Source: Tetraselmis striata | Lineage: Eukaryota; Chlorophyta; Chlorodendrophyceae; Chlorodendrales; Chlorodendraceae | NCBI GenBank assembly: GCA_006384855.1 | Contig: VCJN01002147.1 | Span: 1-64,000, forward strand | Direction of reading: 5' to 3' | DNA: 64,000 bases | Shown: positions 31,769 to 44,800 of the stretch, one piece after another | How positions within the stretch are numbered: position 1 is the stretch's first letter | Layout of the letters: each line of letters begins with the position of its first letter | Notes under the pieces: model-generated | Database searches by the model: none | What the model was told of the DNA's origin: nothing | What the model saw: the letters and a program-made list of their open reading frames with translations, nothing else | Program-made: the position numbers and the translations under genes

Positions 31769-33270
31769 GGGTGTTCGGCGAGTGTACGGTAACAGTACAA
31801 GTAGGGCTGGAGCCTGAGAAGCAACCTCTGCCTGTTTCTGGTTCACTTCAAAGCAGAGCACCAGGCGCATATCAGCTCAATAGGAGTCCCGAGTCCGCCC
31901 GCGGCACTGCGTTGATCGCAAGTCGGCGGAGCTCAGCATGTCGATGAGGCGGACGATGCTGACGTAATCCTTACTGGTAGCGCGCGCGTCGTAGTGCGCT
32001 CAGATGAGGGGACTCTATGCGCTTCTCGCGGTGATTTTAGAATAATTAGCATGTTGAAAGACACCGGAGTAAATATGAAGTGCCGCGGATCTGGTCACTT
32101 CACTTCGGGGACCGAGTCATGTCAGATGGAATACAGAATGCAAGTCGGAACATTCACGCATCAGTAGCATAGACTGCAAGCAGCGCTTCGGGCGCTATGT
32201 GGAATCGGTCATCCGTAGTGACGCACACGGAAGCTTCCGCGGGAGGGACGGGCACAAGTCATCAAGGTGTCCCGACGAGATACGTATAGCTATGTTCGTG
32301 GATTTTGAGTTTCTGTTCATAGACGAAAAACGTATATTCCGTTAGAGTATGTAGATCACCCGTCGAATAAAAACCGTAAGGAAGTAGAAGTAAAAGAAAA
32401 GTTCGCCCCGGGACATCCCCGGACAAAACCCGGCGGCGTCTGCATCTTCGAGGAAGGACGCAATAATGTCGGCATACCCCTCATAGCGACCCAAGCCCCG
32501 AGGCGTGGAGCGGCGGTTGTGGCCGAAACGGCGGTCGAAAACTTGCAGCAAACGAATAGCGGCGTGGGGGTGGAAGTGGTCAGCCAAACCAATAGGCCGG
32601 GAGCCAAATTGGTGAAAATTTTCGCTCGTTTTGCCCAACATCTCTCGGGCGAAAGCAGCCGAGCCCACACGGGCACCAGGCAGGCACCTTGATTCCGGTC
32701 GAGAATAAGGCTGCAACACCATGCAACAAATGCCCAAAAGAAATAAGGGCGCCAAACGGAGACATGGAGCCAAGCTGAAAATACGCTTATTGTTTGCGAA
32801 TGGTGACGTTTAACCCAATGGTGACATTTAACCGGGCGGCAAAGTCGGACGGGGCCACCCACGTAGCAAGCGCAAGTCCGTCATCAGTGCGGAGTGGACC
32901 AGATTGGCATCGTCAGAGAAGGTTGCCAACACCGAGTGGCTTGGGGCAGGTTGAGTCTCATTTTAATATCGTGTTTTGGTATGTTTAACCCCGAAGACCG
33001 CTTGAAAGGGTCACCCCGCAGAAACGTTTCCGTCGCATAAAGGCAATTGCCAAGCAACCCCTAGCAAAACCCTAAAACGCCGCGCTAGACTCCGACCTCC
33101 CCGAGCACGACCTGCCGAACAGCGCAGTCTTGTTTCACCCGATATAGCGTATTATGTTATGTACATGCCACTCACTTTGCGGCGACACGCACACACATTC
33201 TTACTGGAACACTGTCCGCCAACTCCAAACCTGAGTGAAAGCCGGACTCCGCACCATCATACAAAAGCGA
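31769..33270. other. Spacer, possible retroelement remains
   Basis: A minus-strand frame at 32,342-32,773 reads HPHAAIRLLQVFDRRFGHN and YEGYADIIASFLEDADAAGF, which looks protein-like but matches no family I know. The rest shows no feature. Confidence 0.25.
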
Positions 33271-33396
33271 GTTAAAGTAACAGTCCATATCGGGGTTGTA
33301 GGCAATGAGTAGCAAATACACAAGTACATAACTGGCGGGTAAATGGCCAACGGGACAATATCCTACAAAACACCACCGGAACTATAGGAGCCACCC

Positions 33397-34020
33397 CGGG
33401 GGTAGCCGGTGATGTCGTGTGGATGACCCAAGGCCGAGGGGCGCCGGCGACAAATATCCCCACCCACCTCAACCTGAAAAACGCCCTCGGCACATACGAT
33501 GTCGCCTGTGTTGGTTGCAACGCCACCGACAAACTCTACACTCTCACCTCATATACCATGAGTTGGCCATAGAGGAACTAACCCGGACCTCGTCACACCT
33601 TCGGACATCACCACCTCAGAGAGTGTATTCAGGTTGGAACTCGTGTGGGGAATAAGCCATTCCAACAAAATGAGACGCAAAGACCAACCTCCTTCATCTG
33701 CGGGAAATGTCTCAAAAACGGGCACCTACATGGTTGACAACTGCCCCTCAATGACGGGCCTAAAGACGGATAAACACAACAACATCCTTAAAGTGATCAT
33801 CGGAGAGCTGGAAACCCTAAACGGCGGACGCCGGCATATTTTGTCGGCGGACGCAAGCAACAAACACATGCATGGCCAACTTCTCCTCCTCGGCGACCGG
33901 GAAACCCTCATCCCCGACCTCATAGCCCGAACTAAACACACATTCACACGCGTAAGAAAATACCAACCGACTGGCGGACGCCCAAGAAGGGGAACCCGAC
34001 GACCCCGAAGAAGATGAACT
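33397..34020 (+). pseudogene. Decayed gag-like sequence with a zinc-knuckle remnant
   Basis: A plus-strand frame from about 33,397 reads TNIPTHLNLKNALGTYDVAC and later FICGKCLKNGH (C-x2-C-x4-H at 33,699-33,725), with stops TAG, TAA and TGA in between. The last cysteine of the knuckle appears only after a frame change (NCPSM). A CCHC motif downstream of a degraded frame fits an old gag gene of an LTR retroelement, but no pol sequence follows. Confidence 0.3.
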
Positions 34021-34282
34021 GGTGCCCGGAATCATACCGCAACTATACTAACCCCCCAGATACGCCCGAAGAACCCTACAACCGACATAGTACGAATCGT
34101 CGGATACGACTAACGACTGGGACCCGGCCACATAAACCATGACTCCCAGCCGCGAACGAAACGCGATAAAAACGTACAAATAATCGGGGTTGAGCGGTAC
34201 CGTTCCCGGTTCAAAAACCGGGCTTTAAACTGGTTTTCAAAACCCTAAAAACTCAGTACATGATAATATGATACCTCAACCA

Positions 34283-34760
34283 TGCCGCTATTGGAGTGGC
34301 CCGGGATGTTGTGCTGGGAAGGAAGTTCTACGTTCGGCGGAAGGGGACGCGACCGAGCCGGCGGCGGATTTGGCGCTGGGCGGAACAGCGCGAACTGGAC
34401 ACCGGCGTCTTACGTCGTTGCTGGCCCGGTCGGCTCTCCATTCCCTACTCGTTGAGCACTCTCTCCCTTCCTGTCCTGTTGGCGCCTCCACATCACATTC
34501 GGCCTAGTGCCGCTATTGGAGTGGCCCGGGATGTTATGCTCTGGAAGGCGTTCTACGTTTGGCGGAAGGGGACGCGACCGAGCTGGCGGCGGATTTGGCG
34601 CTGGGTCTGTTGCACGTCCGTGGCGCCCGTTCTGGGTTGGACCCCCCCACTTCCACTCCTTGCTGCGAAACCTATACTTCGAAGCCCCTTTCCTGTCGGC
34701 GCCTTCACATCACACTCGGCCTAGTGCCGCTATTGGAGTGGCCCGGGATTGTGTGCTGGG
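34283..34760 (+). repeat. Tandem array, unit about 217-224 bp, 2.2 copies
   Basis: Units start with gccgctattggagtggcccg at 34,284, 34,509 and 34,727 and continue with ggcggaaggggacgcgacc. The third is cut off by other sequence after about 50 bp. Unit ends share catcacattcggcctagt. A coding role is unlikely because the frames differ between units. Confidence 0.85.
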
Positions 34761-37080
34761 GAGAGCGTCCCTACTGCGTGGAGGGGCGGCTGGCTGGTGG
34801 CGATGCCTGATCGGTGGCTGTCATGGCGGTTCCCGCCTCTTGTGGCCCGTAGCTGGATTTTCTTTTGGATTTCTGCATGGATTTTTTGAAATTTGCAGCT
34901 AGCACATGTAATCATACCTCAACCATGCCACCTACATGCCCTCATCTACAGAAAATACCGTACCCTGGTATAGAGGCCCTCAAACGCAAAACATGGACAT
35001 GTCCGATTGAAATTATCCCCGTCACCCTCAGCCGCAACGGCATTATGCAAGAACTCACAACGGCAGCCATCCAACGTTTCACGGTCCTCCGTCCCAGGCA
35101 ACGCCCCCCAGACAAACCTCCTCCGGCCCTCGATGCCGCTGCGATCAGCCTCTGTAGAAAGCTCCAACGATGGCACTCCAGCGGATGGCTACATATACTC
35201 CTCCGCATATTTCGACAGTCCCTTAAACCCGCCATGAGCATACCCCGGACCTCCAGCAGCCCCACAACGAACCGCCAAAATTATTGACAAGCCACGCTTC
35301 CGCAGATCACCATACGCGACACCTCCGCTACGGCAGGGGGGTCTTACTATGCGGCATGGAAGGAACAGGGGCGCGGAAGAACATGAAGAAGGCCAGAAGC
35401 TGCCTCCGTGATCCATAGGGTTCCCACAACAACTGGATAAAGCAGGTCCTACAAGCAGCTCGGCTTGGGCAGTGGCATGGCAGTAAGTCAGCATGTAATT
35501 CAAATTCAATTTCGGGATAGCGGGCGGCAACTGTCATCCGGCGGGAGACTGGCTGGGTTTGTTTGAGGCTCGCGGAGCATGAGGAATGCCCGGCCAGGGT
35601 GGATTTGGATACATGGGTAGGGATGGGAAGGGGGTTTACAAAATCAAAAAGGAAAATACAAAGGAGACGGGATCTGTCCGATAATTGAGAGACTTGGCCT
35701 TCAGAGGGCTGCATGCTACGCGTTGTAAATAGTGGACCCTTTGCGGGTTAGTGCCACCAGGTCATAAGACGGGTAGCATGTTTAGCACCAAGACTAAGCA
35801 GTAGGAACAAAGTTGTATAAACAAATTCAAATTTCGAGTTTCTTTACATAATTTTTAAATTTTTATTTGTTGCAATTACACTCCTCCACATGAGTCCGGG
35901 TTTTGAATTTTCGATCGCAAAGCGCATGCGTGGGCGAGGATGACGCCGGCTGCATGTGCATACATGCTAACTACAGTGGGACTAGTTCGGGCGAACGCCT
36001 ATTGTGCGCTTCATACCCACCCGCGCGACAACACGACCATTTGTGGGCGCCCTTTAAAAAACGCGAAATCAGTGCATGATGCGTTGGCGCCAGAAAATTG
36101 TGGGTTGCGCCAACCGTCCAAACCTATCGAAATAGCGGCACTCGTCGCACCAAACTCGGTGAATACGGCCCTTGGCATAAGTTGCACACACCGTGCGTGT
36201 AGGCCACTGAAAGCATGTCGCTATAGGCACGACGTGACACCCCAACGACAAGTGGGCCACTGTGGGGAGCAGTTTTGGGGCTAAAATGCTGCTGTTCTGT
36301 GGCGAACGCACGTAGGAGAGGCACTCGATGGCCCCCCTTGGCGTATGGCGATGCTCTACTGTGGGGGCGCGTGGTGGAATGCCAGTTGCACCGTTTCGTG
36401 GGCGGGGTGGCGCGGTAGGGGCGTGGACTTTAATTAATATGAAATTCCGTGAAAAATGTTGTGGAAAAATGTCATTTTGGCTGGTAGATGCGTGTATCGC
36501 TAGGAGGCGGCACATGCCAAATGTTGGTAATCCGTGGTCATCTACATACATAACGCTCTCGCACAGCCGAGTATGGGGCTTAGACACGCACTTGGCGCAA
36601 AGCCACGCGCCCGACATGGGTGGGCACATGAGGCAGTGAGGGGCAACTTGGATAATCATCTTTGGAAATTTTTCCGGGCCCCCCAAAAAACATTTTTTGA
36701 TTTTGAACGATCGGTTTCGACGCAGATTTGAACGAGCAATTGCGTGGTATTTTTTAATAGCTTTTCCTGAGCAAACCCTGAGAAGTTATAGCGTTTTAAA
36801 GCGAAGGGGATGTTGCTGAGCGTGGCCGACACTGATGCCATGCCAGTATCGCAACGCGACATGTACTAGCCGCCGCCCACCCGGCTGCACCCCAACCAAA
36901 TGCACCCGAGCCCCTCGGCAATGTGTTTCCTCACGCGTGCATGGCCATCCCGCCGTTTGGTTGTCTAGTCATGCGCGTCGGCGTGTGCGTGATACCGACC
37001 CTGATTTTGGTGCAGTTGCATGCGACGCCCATCCACGCACCAAGTGCAGCGTGACACCCTAGTCAAAGGCCTTTAAGCTT
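34761..37080. other. Spacer, no firm gene
   Basis: ORFs on both strands lack family motifs. A minus-strand frame at 36,686-36,069 carries CPPMSGAWLCAKC and VWCDECRYF cysteine pairs that might be zinc-binding, without other support. The stretch 35,830-35,890 is AT-rich. Confidence 0.3.
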
Positions 37081-38823
37081 CGGTTTGAGCAACTCGTCAT
37101 GCAGGTTTTATAAAACCCTCTGAGATTCCAGGGTTTCATCTCATATACCCTACGTTTAGGTACCCTAGACTTCTAAAGTCTTGAGACTGCCGAAAAGGGA
37201 CCCCAAACTTATGTGCAGGGGTGTACTTCATGCCAGTCCTCCAACTACACAGCCACACAGGCCAGCAGTCTTACGGCCCGGCTGCACAAACCCGCACATG
37301 GCCGGCCGTAGTTCGAACCATGCGGCCATCTGAAGGCCACTCCCTATATTGAAATATATTTAAATCATCCAATGTGGCTATCACTCGACATGTTGCTGGG
37401 CAGGCGCTAGCTGATAGGGCAATAGTAATAGGTGCATGTCATATCAAATAACAGCACTGAAAACATCAGCAGTAACTTCGAATTTGAAACCTCTAGTTTG
37501 TTCTTCCCAGCCTTTCAACCACACAAGCCAGATGTCTTACGGCCCGGCTGCATGAACACGCATAGGTTTGGCTATGTCTGATACATGATAGCCCTCTGGA
37601 TGCCAAATCGGCAGTCAACTTTAGCTCATCTCACATATATTGCCACATTGTCTGAGGGTACAGCGCAGGTATTTCGTTTGGATATCATTGCGATGGGCAG
37701 ACAGACAACACAGTCACTGATGACGAGTAGCTTGCGTCCGACTCAGTATGCTGTCACAGTTTTATTGTCGCCGCCGTGTGATGCTAAACGCAACGTTACA
37801 TTCCTCTCGTTATCTTGATATACAACAGATACGGATACTGAACGAATATTTTGTTGCGTGCATTGCGCTAAAATTCTAATGGGCGCGGATTGATGGTACT
37901 TATTAACTAATCATTATCAAATAGGTGGGTAGCAGCAGTGCAGTAACCGCTCACGGTATATATTCCAAGCACCAGAAGAAACTTGCTGGCATACATACAT
38001 AAAATGGCAGGCGATAACACTGCTAGAGAAAATAATACCCAGTGGCTGTAGGTCCACAGTAAGACAAAATTACGCTGCTGCTGCTGGAATGGCACAGCTA
38101 ACCGTCAAGCGCTGCTGAGAGCCGCTGCTGTGTCAGTGTGAGAAGATGGTGCTGCCCCGCAGTCTACATGAGTATACTACATACAGCGTCGGTATCGGAA
38201 AAAACGCCTTCATGCCGGAATGTGCTGAATCATCAAGCATGTCGCGCATCAACCGTATCTTGACCACCAAGTTATGTTCTCAAAAGCAGCCTGAGGGGTT
38301 TGCAGCCGCAAGTCTCTACCACGAGACTTCGCTGGCTCATAATTCGGTCATGACATTGCGGCATTCAACAAGATACAGATCCCTACACCCCGATAATATA
38401 ATTGATGTTTGACATTGCTGGGCTGCCTATTCTGCCCTAGGGGCAGTTTCTCAGGTTTGTAAGCCAGTATTGATTATACATTCGTTTGGTTCTGAGTGGG
38501 TAGTAGGTGGGCACTTTCTTCTAAATGCTTTCTCAGAGTTGCATCGGCACCCACAGAAGTTGCAGTAAGACAAACATGCATCCCCCCCCCCCCCCCCCCC
38601 CCTGATGCTACAGAAAGCAAAATAGGAAACAAAAGTATGCAGCCATCTTTGGATGTGCTCACATGTTTACATACTGGAGGAAAACCGCCTGGCGATCTGC
38701 AGACAGACAAGAGGATATAGTGGAAGGGTGAGGTGGGGAGGGGCAAAGGGGGAAGGGGGGATAAATGTAGCTGTACGCGGCCATGTTGCCGGCTTGCCTA
38801 TCATGGCAGGCTGTCGCTGACGC
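37081..38823. other. Spacer downstream of the anoctamin-type gene
   Basis: Two related segments sharing cttacggcccggctgca lie at 37,270 and 37,537. A C21 run is at 38,582-38,602. The 3' untranslated region of the large minus-strand gene must begin at the right edge. No gene was recognised. Confidence 0.4.
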
Positions 38824-41800
38824 TTAAACGTCCTGCGCGATCGGCGGCACGTAGGTGTGGAAGGACGCCTCGCCGACGTCGAGCCAGAGGCCCTGCTGCA
38901 CCATCTGCCGGATCTGGCTGACGAGGTAGAGCGTCTCGGTGGCCGACATCTCCAGCACCTCCGCCGCCTTGTTGGGCGGCAGCGAGTCGCAGTAGCGCTT
39001 GATGAGCAGATATCGGTGCAGGTTCTGCGGCATGAGCCCCATCTCCTCCGACACCATGTCCACCATCTCCTCCAGGCTCAGGAAGTTGTCGCTCGTCCAG
39101 CGCTCGTACATGCGGCGGCGGACGTAGTCCGCGCGCAGGAACGCGCGCTGTGCCATGGCGACCGGCTCGATGGCGGGGCCGAGCTCCGCGGGCGCGGGCT
39201 CGCCCTCGTCCGCGCCGCCGTCGGCAGGCGAGTCGACGCCGCCCAGGCCGCCACCGCGCACCGCCAGCACCTCGGCGAGGCCGCCGGGGTGCTCGACGGC
39301 GAGGTCGAACAGCCGGTCGTACGGGTTCCCCTCCATCGCGTCCAGCAGCCGCACCAGGCGGCAGTAGCGCTCCGCCTGAGGCATCGTGATGCCGACCTGC
39401 CGAGGGAGGACGCCCGTCAGCCACCTTCGCAATGTCGAAAAATGGAAACCAAGGTTTTACACCGAAAGACGCACGAGTAATCCCGATTTCACATTTTCTC
39501 GAAGCCGTCCAAAAAAACAGCGACAAGGAGTAACGGTACATAGTACGCGTATGTCAGCGCAAAATAGTCAAACAGCAGTAGCAGTGACAATTTACCAGCG
39601 GCTATATCATAAATACGCACATACGACGAGGACAAATGACGCCGCGAAGAACGAGGCAGCTGGCGGGTACCTCGATCGCAGCAAACTGGCGGAGGTACAT
39701 GATGGTGGCCGCCTTGCTGCCAAGCACGCTGGCTGAGCGCTGGTACTCCCAGATTGCGTACACCGCCTCGCGGAAGAGCTTGCCGAGGCGCCACGCCTCC
39801 TTGATGTCCTGCACAGGCATGATCTGCCGCAGCAGGCTCGCGGCGGTGGGCGCCTCGCCCGAGTCCGCCCACACGTGGTTGCGCTTGCGCAGCTGCACCG
39901 CCGTAAGCAGGCTAGGCACGGTGGTCGTGCTGTCCAGCAGCAGCCGCTGCTTGGCGTCCGCAGGCTGCGCGTCCACGTAGCGCACGACGGTGAGATAGCG
40001 CGCGGCGGCGGCCGGCTCGACGTCCTCCGCGTGGGCGGCCTCCGCCACCACGTCGCCGGCCAGGCCGGCCGCGAGCAGGCGATAGCGGCGCTCGCGCAGC
40101 GCGCAGCCGGCGCGGTACGCGTCGCGGACAAATCGCAGCGCCTCCTTTCGACTGTCAGCCACCCAACGCGGCGTCGCGTTGAGGTATCCCAGGCGCACGA
40201 CCACATACGCCAGTAGGAAGATGTTCTCAATCGCAAAAGCGGCCGTCGCGCGCTGGTAGCCCGTGATGCCCGGGAAAAAGTACTCCGACATTGTGGTCGT
40301 GGAAAACGCGAGAACGAGGCAGGTGTTGACGATGCCCAGCACCGCGACGCTCTCGAGCGCGACGCTCCAGAAGCGGCCGAGCCCACGCGCGCGCTGCGCC
40401 ATCGGCCGGCGCGCGTAGGTGCAGAACTTCCAGACGTCGAGGCGCAGCTCGATGAAGTTGTTGATGAAGACGGCGAGCGCGGCGAGCGGCCAGGTGAAGC
40501 CAAACAGCGCGATGAAGCCAAACTGCACCACCATCTCGCTCAGCTCCACCGCCTGGAAGGTGCTCCCGCAGGTTATCTCCTGGCGCGCGCCCGTGGCGTC
40601 CGGGTCCGTCTCGACCTGGCGCAGGCTGGCGCCGACGTCGGGGGCCGAGACGCTGCTCTGGGGTGGCTTCCCAGAAAGCAGCCCCTTGCCGCCCTCCTCC
40701 TCGTCCTCCGCATCCGCCTTCTTGCGACCGCCCAGCAGCGCGGTCGCGGCCGCGACGCGCTGCCCGCGCTCCACCACCCACGGCCACACGTACTCCGTCA
40801 GGTTGTTCAGCAGCTGGCCGACCACCATGATGGCCGCCAGCGTGGCTGCGGTCTTGTCGATGTCCATCTCCACGTACGCAAAGTAGAACAGCGTGGCGTA
40901 GCCGTTGATGGCCTGGGACAGGAAAAGTATTAATCAGGCGGGCGTTGAAAATCGTCAGGGGGACACCGACGACGCGTCGACGGCGGGTCGGGTTTGTGCA
41001 ATCCCATAGATATAACAAGACGAACTTCTATTCGATGCACAAATCAACTGGGTACCACTCCGCGCCGCCAGCGCACCTGGAATACGAGCGTCTTGTACGC
41101 GAGGTGGTCCTCAAACTCGTCGAGCGTCTCGTGGTTCTCGGCCTTGGTGAGGCGCAGGCTGATGGCGGCCCACATGCTGTTGAGAATCCAGATGAGGATC
41201 GCGTTGAGCGTCATGATGGCGTACAGGGCGGCGCTGCCGCGCGTGTTGCGCGTCACGTTGGGCAGCCCGAAGTTGACGTGCAGGCTCTCGTCGACGTCGA
41301 GCGCACGAACGAGGAAGACGGTCAGCGCAACCGAGCCGGCCACCAGCACGAGGCCCGCCAGCAGCGTGGGCAGGCTGACAAGCCAGATGGTCATGACACG
41401 ATCGCGGCGCTGCTTGCGGCTGTTCACCGGCTTGTACGCCCACTGCCCATCCACAAACTGCATGCGCGGCGGGGCAGCGCTCATCGGGTTGGCGGTGGGG
41501 TGGATCTTGGAGTAGGTCTCGACACGCCAGCGCGCGGCGAGCTCTGCCTGCTTGGCGTACCAGCCCCGCATCGTGAAGACGAGCCAGATCATCATGAAAA
41601 AGGCGTAGAGGAACATCATTGGGTGATCGTACTGGTCGTCGAAGCGCGTGTCGTCCTCCGGCGTGTTCCGAATCATACTCGCAAACTCAGAGGGGATGAA
41701 CTGCAGCCCAAACACAAGCACGCCTGCAACTGCCGGCCCAAACATCCAGTTGGTGTAGAAGCTGAGGTAGGCGAGGTAGAACGCGAGCTTCGGGCCAAAG

Positions 41801-44800
41801 TAGTTATTGATGGAGCTGAGCGGCTTGAAGTCCGTGCGGCTCTCGCTAAAGTACTCCATCAGGGTGCGGCCCCAGAAGCGCCGGGTGAACACGCGCTTGA
41901 GGTCCCACTCGCGCACCACCTCGGCGCGCGCCGACGCGTCGTGCAGGATCAGAAAATCGTGCAGCACCTCGTACTTCTTGTATAGCGCCAGGTTGAGGCC
42001 CACCGAAAAGGGCTGCTGTCCGGCCTCCATCACCTGGTCGGGGAGCGGGCAAGAAGGGGACGGGGGTGGGCATCAGTCCGATCGCAAAAACGGACCACGA
42101 CGCGGGAAATATGCGCCTCGTATACAGTATTCGACGGCCGTGTTCTCGCTGCGAGAAAGCCGAGCCGTGGCTAGACGAAATCGCAATGTTCATGAAGAAA
42201 AATAAACCGCATTTTTCCGTGGAGATACTCTGGCAGCTGCAGCTACCCGATACGGGAAGTGGGGGAAGATAAACCGGGGACATCGGCGCACCTGCACCGG
42301 CTTGCCGACCGCAGCCGCCAGACCGTCGACCGCGACCACCAGGCCGATCTGCTCCGCGTTGGAGCTCTGCAGGATGGAGAGGATAATGGCCTGGCGCTCC
42401 GACTTGGAGAAGGGCTCGAAGCCGGTGGTGGGGTAGGACTCCTCGTCGACGTAAAAGTCCTCGACGCGGTCGAGGTCCAGGTGGTGCATCTTGAGCCGCA
42501 TCTTCTGCGCCTCCAGCTGCATGCGGTACAGCGGTGCGCCCACGCGCAGGAAGGCGTACTGCTCCACGTCCGTCTTGATGAGGCCCAGCGCGCGCCGCTG
42601 CACCAGCACCTTCTCCTCCAGCACAAAGAGGCCCGCCTTGCGCAGCAGGCGCCGAACGCTGTCCTTGTCGACCATGCCGTGCGCGATGCGCTTGGCAGCG
42701 ACCTTCTTGGACACCTGTGCGCACGCAAGGCGGCATAGCAAAAAATCAGCTTATTGGCTGCCGGTAGTTCTTGGCTGCCTACCTGCCTCTGCCATACAGA
42801 TGTATTGCACAGAACATTGGTATGTTCTACTAATAAACACAGTGAGACATAATGAAATGGAAAATGGGTCAATACATAGGAACTGCCTAATACCAACCAT
42901 ATACCTTCGTCGGCTATACAACTATGATAGGGCTCGTTATGAACGTTTTAGAATACTGAAATATATAACTTTGGTAGAAGGGTTTGCGACACCCCAAAAT
43001 TGCGGGTGTTTAGGGTGTTGCATTAGTAAAGGGAGGGAAGGGGGGCGGGGGGGGGGGGGGGGGTGGGTCATGAGTGGTCGTGCCTTGCGTCGCTTGAGCT
43101 CGTGATGGCCCAGCCCGTCCCCATCAACCCTGGTGACCCAGCGGCCCTCGTAGAAGACGAGCGCAAAGTCAAAGGTGACTGGGTGGCCCTCGTGGTAGGT
43201 TGGCTCCACCGACTCCAGGTACTCATGCACCAGCTCCTGCACCTCCTTGCTGCGGCAGTAGTCCAGCGGCGTGCAGCCATCGGCGTTGCGCGTGATGGCG
43301 CACTCCACGCCGGGCCCCAGCAGCGCGTCCACGCCCTCCAGCCAGCTGGACAGCACCGCGTGGTGCAGCGGGCTGTGCAGGCTGCCAGCGTCCACGCAGT
43401 TGGGGCTCGCGCCCGCCTGCAGCAGGCTGCGCAGGATGCGGATGTCGCGCGCCCGCACCTGCACACCACGGCAGCAGATCCTCGGATTCAGCGGGCCGCA
43501 AACCCGCAATCAGCATTCAGGACCCCACCGGCCCCTAAGCTTGGGCCATATTGAAAGCCTCATTTGTGCAAACCCAAACGATGGCGAGGTCGCCGCAGCC
43601 GTGCTTTGCACAAGATTTAATATTTTGCACATCCACCACCCCATGATGTCTCGGGCGATTCCTCCCTGTCTCTTGCTCGCATACATATAGGGACATGAAC
43701 TTCTTGGTACTACTACTGGTGTCATATATGTGTCACAGCGTGCTTACCGGGCAGATAGGCGTACATTTCAAATCTACATCCGTGATACTTTGGTGTACTA
43801 TTCGTGTATGCTATTAAAAAAGAGAACTCTGCTCCTGACATAAAAAATAGATACGCTTTGTTCAAATATGCCGCTTGCAACATCGCTCGCCCTTTCAATT
43901 TGCCAGGATTAGACTTCCGATTTTGTACACGGGCCGTTAGTAGTGATTTTGGATACGTGGGTCTGCAAGCATGAAAAGTACACCTATATGCCGACTCGGC
44001 CCTAAAACCCTAAACGCTGTGCTTCTGGATACACACCGCGACGGGCCGATGTTGCCAATAACCAGCAAACGGGCATTATGTACTCGGCCACCAGATATGC
44101 ACCAATCAAGCCGAGGTAGCAACAGCCGATTCAGACATTTACCGCCAGTTTTGGCAGGAGGCCTCAGACAAGACAGAACACACGCATCAGTAGGGCTTCA
44201 TGGGAGTGCGCCTTGTCGGTCGGAGGGGGGCTGTGCCGTACCGCGGCGGTGATGGGCGTGCCGCCGTTCTCGTCCGCCAGCTCCAGCATGGTGCGGGCGT
44301 CTGCAAGCAGCAGGTTGACGACCGCCTCGTTGCCAGCCACGCTGGCGGCTGCAAGCAGCACGCTGCCGCCCGCGACGTCGGTGGCGTTGGGGTCCGCGCC
44401 CATGTCGAGCAGGCGGCGGCACATGCGGAACGCGGCGGATGACGCCGCGGCATGCAGCGGGGTGCGGCCGCTGGCGCCGCGCTCGTCGACGTCGCGCGCC
44501 GACATGCGGCCAAACTCGAGGAAGACCTCCATGCACATCCAGTTGTCCGCGGCCGCGCAGGCGTGCAGCGGCGTGTCGCCCGCCTTGTCCTTCAAGTCCG
44601 CCGCGCGCGCATCGCACACCGGCATCAGCTCCCGGAGGATCTTGTACTGCCCGTGCGCCGCGGCGGTGTGGACGGGGCAGCTGCCGTCCGAGTTGCGCAC
44701 CAGCACGTCCGCGCCGTAGCGCAGCAGCTCCGTCACCACCGACAGCCGGCCGTACCTGTGGCCGGCCCGGCATTGCATACGAGGGGGAAGGGGGGGGGGG

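Noticed and set aside
38857..39480. Plus-strand ORFs opposite the anoctamin-type exons
   Set aside because: They are antisense shadows with no motifs, as are similar plus-strand ORFs at 41,000-45,500 and 56,860-57,618.
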